Of a stretch of DNA of 64,000 bases, positions 21,017-31,327 are shown piece after piece. The translations under genes and the position numbers were made by a program. Numbering within the stretch: the stretch's first letter is position 1; each line of letters begins with the position of its first letter. Source of the DNA: Fomes fomentarius (Eukaryota; Basidiomycota; Agaricomycetes; Polyporales; Polyporaceae); NCBI GenBank assembly GCA_022606135.1, contig JABYQN010000002.1, positions 1,550,001 to 1,614,000 on the forward strand, written 5' to 3'. Below the pieces are notes generated by a model that saw only the letters and a program-made list of their open reading frames with translations, was not told where the DNA came from and did not search any database.

Positions 21017-22376
21017 CTAGTTACTATACACTGGAGGCGGAGGCACGACCTCAGCCAGCAACCTCTGCTCTTGTTCGAGCTCCCCGCGGAGTTCAGTTAT
21101 CTCCCCTCTTAGGGCCACAAGCTCGCTACGCAGGCTAGAGCTGTGACCCGTTGTCCGAGACCTCGATCTCGATCGGCCTCGAGACCTCGTCGTATTCCGG
21201 CTCGACTTATCGCTTGTTGTCCCCGTTCCTGAGGAAGACGATTCCTGTCCTGACTCCAGATTTCGCACCTGAGTCTCTAAAGCCTTGATTCGTCGTTCTA
21301 AGTTGCTCCGGGTCGCAGAACCGCTGGTTGCAGTGGCAGAGGTCGGAGCACGAGAGCGCTGAGCAGGTGGCGGAGGCTGGGGAAAGACAATGGAGGTAGC
21401 AGCTACGGTAATCCGTAAGTGTCAAGCAGTACATTCAAGCAGTGTCATACGTACTGTCTCCCGTAGTAGACGACCCCGTTCCGGGCATGAGACGCCTCCG
21501 ACCCATGCGCAGAGGAGGTAGTGTGGGGACTCGAGACCATCGCCGCCCCGCCCGTTCGCCGGGCTGGCGATTTCCGTCGTCTATGGTGAATGGTTCTATT
21601 CTCCCCGCTATTGAGGTCGGCCGACGCGCGCGGCGTCGCTTCCTGTCGCATAGAAATATCACGACCAGTGCTGCCAGCACACAGACGCCTCCCACTATGC
21701 CACCCACTATTGCACCAACTGGAGCAGAGGAGGTGGACTGAACCGACGACACTTGCGTCGATGGCAAAATCGAGGAAGAGGGCCGATCTGAGGTTGACGA
21801 AGGGGAAGTGCCATCGTCCGTAGTGTAGGCAATGAAATCAAACAGGACGAGGGAATCCGTGGGGCCGCTCGCTCGAGTTTCGAGCGTATGGACGGTGTTT
21901 GACAGCGATTCGTTCTGGTATACCGGGACTCGATAAAGTGTGGGATCGTGGGTATCATCAGGGGTGTGAGTGAAACTCCCAACCTGTTCACCATCGATGT
22001 GAAATGTGAGGTTCGTGAAGGTAGTTGTGCCGGAAATCGCGTTGGCGATTAGATGGAAGACATAGACCGCGGTCCCATTGAAAGTTATGGTGATCACCCG
22101 ATCGGGATCTCCGGGGTGGTGTGTAGAGTCGTGCCAGGTGCTATCGAACACACTGTTGACGTCGACGAGCTTGGTATTGATGTTACACGTGCTGCACTCC
22201 GCACCTTGTGCCCATGCCCCATCTGGACCGTAGGATGGCCGTTGACCAGTTACGGAGTCCCCCTTCTCGTCGTCAACCGTTTGGTTTACGGGTTTTGACG
22301 CAGCCGGTGCGGCCCGCAGGACGACGGACAAGACCAGGCAGAGCTTTGCGAGCGAGAACGCCACACCATGCCGCAT
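21017..22376 (-). CDS. NRTIDD-family type I membrane protein I, PPVY tail
   Basis: Two exons (22376-21455 and 21402-21017) give 435 residues. The 52-bp intron has GTACGT and TAG ends and joins GD|T in frame. A signal peptide precedes VNQTVDDEKGDSVTG. The ectodomain has CSTC, FDSTWHDSTHHPGDP, FNGTAVYVFH, LTFHIDGEQV and LVLFDFIAYT. The span is VGGIVGGVCVLAALVVIFL with a DRKRRRAR stop. The tail contains an Arg/Ser run (SRGRSRSRSR) and two coil segments (NLERRIKALETQVRNLES and ELVALRGEITELRGELEQ). It ends in EVVPPPPVYSN, so the PPxY is PPVY instead of PPRY. The two coils make it the strongest candidate for dimerising through the tail. Function unknown. Confidence 0.87.
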
Positions 22377-23287
22377 GAGCTAAGGTCGTTGACGAGACGT
22401 TGCGGTGATGAGAAAGTGGATGATCTGGCCGAATGACACGTACTGAAGGTGGTTGCGTGGGCATGATACCCGTCGGGCCCACGTCGTCGCTGCGCCTCTG
22501 ATTAGGTTCCTTCAAAAACCACCAGCGGAGCGCCATTCAGGCGCCGAGGCGCGGTCCGTGCCTCGTTCTCACAGGACAGTCCATTGTACGAACTGGGACG
22601 AGCAGCATGCCGAGGTTCGTGATGGACTGCTGCCTATTGCATCCATAGGGTATGCACGTCTTCCTGGAGAATTGCATATTGGTCCCACGCGGACCTTCTT
22701 TGCGTGTGACAGCAATCTTCTGATTGCTGGGACCCTGTGAGTGGATCCTACAAAATCGGTCTACTAGCAATGGCGTCTACATACCTTGGAGCAAGCTGAT
22801 CGTTCATGGCCGAAACTGACTATATCACAGGAAGTAATCAACCATGCATACAGAAGACGACTGAGGTCGCAGAGCAATGGGACTGACCAACTGAGCAGGC
22901 ATTACCGGACAGCATGCGCAGACCGTCGCAGCAGAGACTGCCCGATAACATGTTCCAGGATTTGCTACTGTTACCAGAACGCCGAAGGCCCTAGGCAAGT
23001 ATTCTTATCGGAAATGTATACGCCCTATATACATCGCAGAGCCTTGCAGAGCCCCAGCCACAGAGCAAATAGCAACAACACTCGCAGCTGACACCCGGCT
23101 ACGGCGAAGCTGATGGTAGAGGTTATCTAACAGTTCTCTACATAAGATGTCAGTGGTCAATGAGACAATGCATCAACTCACTTCTAGGTCCGCGGTCATG
23201 GGCTCACGGGTTCGCGGCATTGCTGGGATTCCGGTGGTCCTCTTCATCATGGTTCCGACACACCATGCTCGTTCATGAGCTGCGTAC
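22377..23287. other. spacer between I and J
   Basis: About 910 bp with no gene that I can support. It should include the promoter of I. Confidence 0.4.
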
Positions 23288-24437
23288 TCATCCCGCAAGG
23301 AGCGCGCGGAGAGACGCGACCTCATCCCGAAGTTCACGGACCGCAGCTCCTCTACTTTCAGGGATGGCGCGTTCATTTGTCACTGGGGACGGTGTTGACG
23401 ATACCTAGAGCAGTTTCTCCTCCTCAAGGACGCGTCTCCGCTGCACGAGCTTGGACTGTCGAGAGGACATCGAATGTGCAGATTTGACTCCATGTACATC
23501 GAGGAGAAGGAGAGGAGAGTAGGAAACTGATGAGAAAGGCAAAAAGACAATCAAACAAGAGACTCACTGTTTGTAGAAACAAGACCTGATGACGACTGCA
23601 TCGACTCACAAGCAACCAACAGAGGTGATGGGGAGAAAGATCAGGAATTGCCATCACCGCCCGCGCCAGACTCGTGAATGCTCCCGTAAGCGTACTCTTA
23701 ATCTGGCTTTCCTTTCGCAAGGAATGTGACCGTCGGAGGCGGAAGAAGAGGATGGTTGCGACAGCAAGGACTAGGACCATACCACCGACCATTCCCCCCA
23801 CTATTGCTCCAACAGGAACATGCTGAGTAGACGGGTTGGATTCCTCTGGGGATATGCGAAGGTGATGCTTCGGTCGGCAACGGAAAGTCTGAGCTGGTGT
23901 CGCTGGTGTCGGCTGTGTAGAGAATGTAGCTCAACAGAACCAAGGTCTCGTTCGCCCCAGACACGCGCACAATAAACGAGTGTTCGCCGGTGTCAACGTA
24001 TCATTCGTGTACACAGGGACGCGATAATTGATGTCGGAGGTCGCCTCTGGGATAAGCTCCGACGGGTTCCTCATCGAGGGAGAACGTGGTGTTGACGAAT
24101 GTTGTATGCCTTCAAAGAAGTCGGGAACGGTGAAGGACACGTAGACTGCCGTTCCGGTGAAGTTGACATGAAACTCAAGGTCCGGACCACCAGGACGATA
24201 GGTGCCGTCGTGCTATGTGTTGCCGAACACTCGGGACGAATCCACCACGCCAGGCCCGATGCGACAAGAAGGATATTGCGTACCCTGGTTCCAACCACCC
24301 AGGGGCACGTATTACACCTTGCTGCCCGTCACTATATCGCCCAACTCGTCATCGATGGTACGGTTCACGGATAGAGCTGACGTTGATGCGGGCCACCATG
24401 CCAGACATGCTAGGAGGAGTGAAGTCAGGATGAGCAT
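23288..24437 (-). pseudogene. NRTIDD-family paralogue J, multiply broken
   Basis: Pieces of the whole family architecture appear in order but in different frames. These are a signal peptide with ALSVNRTIDDELGDIVTG, then GGWNQGTQYPSCRIG (the first Cys of CxxC is lost), an HDGTYRPGGPDLEFHVNFTG stretch, INYRVPVYTNDTL, LVLLSYILYTAD, a span (VGGMVLVLAVATILFF) with RLRR, and the coil remnant AVRELRDEVASLRALLAG. The Trp of the family WHD motif is a TAG stop here. Several frameshifts separate the pieces and a stop falls right after the coil, before any PPxY. The parent gene was a normal member, closest to H (which has WHDGTYHPDGP). It marks the outer end of the array. Confidence 0.85.
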
Positions 24438-26564
24438 TAGAAAGACAATGAGAGATGAAGATGTAGCCAGACGCGGCTCTGCAACAGCGAGCACAAAGGA
24501 AGACGGTAGAAGGGGGGGTGGGAAGGTGCCGGTGAACTCGTGTCTTACCTCCTGGTGCTAGTCTACGGGGTGAAAACAGGACTTGAAATTCAATCCAAAG
24601 CTGACTGGCGCAGCTCCGAGATGGATGGGCGTTGGGTGGATCGAGGTATACTAAGCGTACTAAGTCGCCCGCGGCCAAATCGCCCCGGCCGCTACTTGCT
24701 GTCGTTGTCGATCATAATGGGACTATGACTCTGAGAGGCGTTCGGTGTCGAGTAAGATTGAGACAAGCAAGCTCCTTTCGAATGCAGGCAGTGTGCATTT
24801 GAGGCTTGGGCAATACGGAGCAGACGGTGCATTTGCTGCGCATGTTCGCCACATTGTCGCGCTCAATGATATTGCATCAATCGATGTACTTAGCAACTCC
24901 AACTGTACGGCAGCGTCTCCTAAACCTGTGGGAGGATGATCAATGCCGATGTAAAAATTTACATTTGATGACGGGCGGTGGCTTACCTGAGGCTCCTCGG
25001 GCACATTCGTCAAAGAGTACTTCCCACTGAAGACCACCGAGCCCGAAGTAGGCCGTGCCGCAGCCCTGGTGTTGGGGTTTTTCCAAAAAATAATACGACT
25101 TGACACCAATGAAGACCCGTAGTACATTCAGCGGCAGACATTGCGTTGACCAGAGGATTAGCAGCAGGCGCGGCGGTAGTAAAGATGCATAAGTATGGGC
25201 TTCAAACTCCGAAGTACTGGAGGACCGATTGGGCGCCTATCGTAGGTCTCCATCTCTAGATCTCCGAGTCAAAAGTGCTATAGTACCAGCGCCACTTACT
25301 TGTTCTCTTCAGCACCGTTAGAATAACTTGCATAATCTTCATTTCCGAGTCTACAGTGGAAGGCTGACCCGGCATCACATTCTACAGAAATCTTGATGTA
25401 CATATGCATACTGAATAGTCTGTCGACATCAGGATCATCTGGTCTCGTACCCCCCCGTTGTAACTCACACCTGACAACCCGTGTTACTGGAGACGAAGAA
25501 AGATTGGCCTCGGTACTGCGGTTACCCGTACATACGTGTACGTGTCGTTCCTAGCTTGCCCGTACACGTGTTGCCATACTGTTTATAGCGGTTCCCACTG
25601 GGTTCCCATAAATCGTCAACCAGCTTGGGCTTGCAGTACTTACCCTGCCAGTGGCAGCGACAATACCACAAAGGTCTTGTGATTTGCCCCATCAGTCGCA
25701 CTTGGCGGATGCGATCGCCCCTTCAAGGCCTTTTGAGGCTCCTTATCCTCTAAAGCTCCAGTCCTAACACGCCAGTTCGTCTACTAGTCCGTAAGTGCAC
25801 CCCCAACCCGAGTCAAATATACTGATACTTGACTACATCAGAAAACTGGAGCTTCCCGCGGATTGCGGGGAGTCATTGTGTACGCTCGCTTCGACTGATG
25901 GATACTCGCTTTTTTGCCATCTCCATGGGCCATCGAAGCTCGCACACATCCCCCAATTACTTCAGTGAAACCTCCTCCACCACTTCTAGACCGAGCAGAC
26001 TTACGAAATAATGCAAGGGGTGTAGCCACCTCCGCCAGATAGTCGAACCTAGTCGAGTGCGGCTATGTCCTCCCACGACTTCGAGATAGGGGCTTCCCGA
26101 CTCCTGGTAAGCATCTACTATGCAGGGTACCCGAGTGTATATGCCGCAGCATTGACTCCCGCACAGACTTCCCAGGTACCGGATGACTGGGTACAGAAGG
26201 CACGCATCTGCGCACTACCATCAAGACGTCTCCCGATCGCTTGAGTCGGGATGTGCCATAACCCCGCAACCATGATTTGCCCGCACCCAAGCAACATACG
26301 AGTGGTCCTCGCTTTGGCTACTTTGTACATCTTTATTCGTATCCAGGGCTCACTGAGCCGACGCGGGAGGCGACCCACACTTAGAGCGACGCGATACGTC
26401 GTGTCTGTCTTGATTGCTCGCTTTGGCAAGACTTCGCTGATGCACCTACCACTGCCGTCGAAGGCATAAAAGTGCGACTTGGGGCGTGAGGGAACACAGC
26501 ACGTACTCCAAAGACCGCAGAGTGCGCAGAGGACACCTCAAAAGACCTAACAGACACACCAGAG
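24438..26564. other. gene-poor spacer
   Basis: About 2.1 kb between the paralogue array and the alcohol dehydrogenase relic. A minus-strand stretch at 24723-25127 contains a protein-like piece (VVFSGKYSLTNVPEEPQ) flanked by possible splice sites, perhaps the relic of a gene I cannot name. Nothing else is supported. Confidence 0.4.
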
Positions 26565-27594
26565 ATGCCTGCACACGAAATTGACCATCCCACGTCCTAC
26601 ACCGCTTGGTCCTTCAACGAGCACGGTGGCTCGCTGAAGAAGATCCACGTACAGTGGAAGCATCCCGCTGACGGCGAAGTCGTCCTCAAGGTCCTTGCCT
26701 GCGGTATCTGCGGCACGTACGTCCACAGCCCGTATCTTATGTTCTCGTGATAAAGCGCTGACCCATCGTGCAGAGACAAGACGGTCGTGTCCGATGGCAT
26801 TCTGCCCGTCCCCCTCCCCCGCATCCCGGGACACGAAGTCGTCGGCGACGTCGTCGCAGTCGGCCCCAACGAGAAGCTATGGAGCGTTGGTGACCACGTC
26901 AGCGCGGATGCGCACGGCGGTCATAGTCACAAGTGCGACCGCTGCGGCATCGGGGACTTCACCACCTGCGTCGAAGGAGGTCTAGTCGGTATGTCCGCCA
27001 TCTTGTCCTGATGATGCGAGTCCACTCCGGCTGAACGTCAGATGTCGTGCTCCAGGTATCCTCACCGACAGAGGCCATGCCGAGTACGTCACCGTCCGTT
27101 CCGAGGATGTCGCTGCAGCTGTATCTCCGAGTCGCGTATGCCTGTGAGATGGTACACTGACGACTGCATCCCTAGCGAGTCATAGTGACACGGTACGATG
27201 CTGGTGCTTCCGACCGGGATCACGTACCTTAACTAGTCTCGTTCCTAGCGAACGAGAATTGGACCGGTGCGTGCGGATGCAGTCAAACTTGGTGCAAATG
27301 GTGGACCAGTGATGGTCCCCTCGGATTGCAGTGGATTTGAATATGCAGTGCGGATCCTCAGAGCTTCACCGAATCGATGAATTGAGTCCTTTCTTTCCGC
27401 CAGTATCACTGATCAGACAACGTTTCTCGATCCGTGGCATGCGGAATGCCACCGCAAAAGAGATAGAAGACTAGGCAGCACTCGTCAAGAAACACAACAT
27501 CCGCTGCATCGTGGAGACATTCTCACTAAACAAGACACCAGAGGCGTACAAGCATCTTGACTCCGCACGCTTCCGTTCTGTCATTGTACCTTGA
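26565..27594 (+). pseudogene. zinc-dependent alcohol dehydrogenase relic
   Basis: The N-terminal half is well preserved in three exons with GT..AG introns. It begins MPAHEIDHPTSYTAW and includes LKVLACGICGTD, LPRIPGHEVVGDVVAVGP and GDHVSADAHGGHSHKCDRCG, followed by GILTDRGHAEYVTVRSED. These are the catalytic-zinc and structural-zinc parts of medium-chain dehydrogenases. In the structural-zinc loop the usual first Cys (GHC) is Ser (GHS). After about 27140 the frame collapses, and the Rossmann NAD(P)-binding region is mostly missing. A C-terminal piece (KHNIRCIVETFSLNKTPEAY) ends at 27594, with an in-frame TAG just upstream. Total length is far below the roughly 350 codons of a full enzyme. It cannot make an active enzyme. 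Confidence 0.85.
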
Positions 27595-27808
27595 TTGTAT
27601 CTGTCTAGTGATTCTATAAATGCACCTCCGTTTCGTGTAGAGTGTGGGCAAAATCATAGATAATCATCTACTAATCCACCATACATAGTGTCAGTCGCAT
27701 AACGAGAGGTATTACAATACAATACAACAACACGAAAGAAAATACAAGGTCGAATACAGCGTACTATAGCAAAAGCCGAGACAGAAAGAGCACTCTGGAA
27801 CTATACGC

Positions 27809-28597
<789 letters not shown>

Positions 28598-29859
28598 AGT
28601 TGTTCAGTGTTTTGAGTGTGGAGAGGGTGTGAGTAGAAATACGATGAGCGACGGCGAACTTGAGGGGCTCAGGTCGGGAGAGTGGTGGTTGAGGACGACG
28701 AGGGGCGGAGGGGGACGGTGCTGACTCTGCAACTGTTGTGGAAGGTCCGATGGCGTGTTTCCCACGCTTGAAACTTCCGAGCCAACAAAGCACCAGAACG
28801 TCTCGCGCTTGGGCCAACTTCCGCGCCCGCGAGCGTGGAAGATTGCCCTCGCCGCATTTTCCGTGGCAATATGCATTTCTCTTTTCTCCTTGTCGCAAAG
28901 TGTATTGCATTCAAGGCGCATCGTTGCAATAAGATGATTGGGGCGCATACTAGAACGTAGTTGGGCTTACATATAAGCACCTTTAGCTGACATCGGCGAA
29001 CTGTCACAGGCGCTTACTTGGGAAGATACACGCGTAATACTCAGTCAACGACCTGAACGCGTCGTCTTCGACAAGCTCGGACCCTTTCCCCCGTCGACTC
29101 GTTGTCCTCTGCTTCGACTATTCTCCAGTCCATGGTTCTACCCCACCTGGTTAGCTCACTACACGGACCTCCGCGTTGCTCAGATCCTTTCATGGATGGG
29201 GCAGGTGCTTTGCCACATGCTCTCGCGCTGCGCGAGAGGTCCTATTGGCCGCGCTGGTAGTTCACTGTTGCTGCTATAGCTTTGCTAAGCCACCAAAGTC
29301 TATATTGTTCTCGAATCGAAACCTCGCTTGTCCTGATCTCTCACTGAATCTCCCAACGACGGAGACGCTCCCAGTTCGACTACTTAGTACTGATGCTTGA
29401 GTCGTTAAAGCCGTTATTCATCTGTCGAATCCTCTATCCTACGCTGATCCGGACTTCTTCTTTGCCCGGTTGCACATTTACGAAGCCAGAACTTCATAAG
29501 TGGGACAGCAAGAACGCTTCACCAAATATGGTGCATTGGCAGGCGCCCACTACCACGAGACGCTGGTAGTCGTTGCATCAGATGATGACTTTACCAGAAT
29601 GTACCCGGCCATGGATTCTCGCGTCGACAGCCTCTATGACCGTATACTTATACAATGGTATGCTGTTCATCCATTATCGACCATCACGGGCTACCCTAAT
29701 ATGAAGCACCTTGGGCTTCACACAATGACGTCATTGCGCCTGATCTTCCCAATACTGACGTCGATGCGGTGCCATCCTCTCGAGTAGCATATAAACGACC
29801 CCGTTGGCTCCAACCGCGTGCCGCTGCTCATAAAATCCCCACACCATACAATCATCGTA
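28598..29859. other. divergent spacer, H3 promoter side
   Basis: About 1.26 kb between the H3 start and the small gene at 29860. No histone H4 or other gene is recognisable. It should contain both promoters. Confidence 0.45.
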
Positions 29860-30344
29860 ATGTCCGGAGCAATGCAATCCAATGTTGGTAACCCTCAGGT
29901 CTACGAGGACGGCGACCAGAGGTAAGACCGGGATGCCTCGCAAGCCCGTTATAATAAGTGCTGATTGCTTCCACCTACAGACTCTCCGCTGCCGACCAGC
30001 GTGCCCAGATGCAACGCCAGAAGGCTGAACTCTCTGAGGGGCAGACGAATGCCCATGACATTCACGACCCCAAGTATGCATCTTCTTGCCTATAGACGTA
30101 TCGTTCATTATTGCTGACTTATTTTATCGTTTCCAGAGACAACCGCAAGCTGCAGGTCCGTGTAAAGCAGGAGGCCGCGGAGGAGCGTCAAGAAGAACGT
30201 CAGGAGCGCTCAAAGACCGTGAGCAACTCCCTGGAGCCCGCGCAGAGACAAGGCCACGAGCCATCGCGCGGTGCGCAGATTGATGCGGAGTTGCAGCGGG
30301 AGGATGAGGAGGCTGTCAGGAAGTTGGACGGCACGTCGCACTAG
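29860..30344 (+). CDS. small hydrophilic charged protein, hypothetical
   Basis: Three exons separated by two short introns (donors GTAAGACC and GTATGC, acceptors CTACAG and TTCCAG) give about 120 residues beginning MSGAMQSNVGNPQVYEDGDQ. The frame stays open across both joins. The protein is rich in Gln, Glu, Arg and Lys with no hydrophobic stretch. It contains LSAADQRAQMQRQKAELSEG and VRVKQEAAEERQEERQERSK. The composition suggests an intrinsically disordered, LEA-like or stress-related protein, but that is inference from composition only. I do not recognise a named family. Confidence 0.7.
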
Positions 30345-31327
30345 ATCGTCACTTGGCCGTCCGTCATGATCATTTGTAACATATCCTCAACTGTACACTC
30401 AAAGCAAGCAACCATTTCCAGTACCACGAACACAGTGTTTTACCATGGTTCTGGAGCACCAAGACTTTCCGATGCTCTCCGACGATAGGTGTCCGCCTCA
30501 GATTCTACGAGTATTCGATGCAACACTTCCTCCGAATCGTACTCCCGCATCTCATACTTGCCAGTCCTCTTGTTTTCGATGTCGAGCAAGAGGCAGGAGA
30601 GGGGATGTCCGGCTGCGGTGCGTGACTTCGCCAATTGTAACATGTAGACAACCTCTGTCTTCGTAGGGAGCGAAGGCAGGCTAGAGCACATTCTCGGTCT
30701 CTTCAGGACCTCCTGCATTCTCCTAGTCCAGCCCAAGTATGAAAAACATACTGCAAACGAGTCAGACATTTGATGGTTGCTGGAGACTACGATATGGCAG
30801 AAGGCTGTTTACTACTACGCATTCTTAGCACCCGTCATGGTGTCAAGTAAGATTAGATAGACTTTCGAGAGCTCGCAGCACGAGGCAACTATGAAGTGGC
30901 CCCAATGCGACGGAGTGAGACACGATACACCAGTGATGACTACTTATTAAGTACCATACCAGACGATGCCACTGACCGTCAAACTTCAAGGATGACATTT
31001 GATCTTAAATACTAACCAAGCCAAATTGTGGCTGTTCAATATTGCGTTCCTCTTGCAGCAAAGTTGGCATGCATGGCTTTCAGTTTGCCATACGCACGTA
31101 GAACAGACCTGGAAGACGAGAGCAGATATCATGTTTGACTTGGAATGCATATGCGATATCCAATCTTACGCGCGCTACGACTGCCATCACGTGGTCTAAG
31201 ATCAGTAACTCTCATGCATGATCGCGTTGCTGAAATTTCCTCTGACCCTTTCTGGTGTCCGTCCAAAACTCTAACTCTTTCATTTGACCACTACATCCTT
31301 GACGACATCAGGCTATTTCTCATAATT
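30345..31327. other. spacer with a weak minus-strand ORF
   Basis: A 110-codon minus-strand frame at 30440-30769 includes the protein-like stretch SCLLLDIENKRTGKYEMREY. It has no recognised domain and could be a gene relic or chance. The rest of this 980-bp spacer shows nothing. Confidence 0.25.

Noticed and set aside
3529..22376. Considered WSC/Mid2 wall-stress sensors for the paralogue array
   Set aside because: Architecture is similar (signal, S/T stalk, one span) but the ectodomain lacks the WSC cysteine pattern and is much more conserved than Mid2 stalks.
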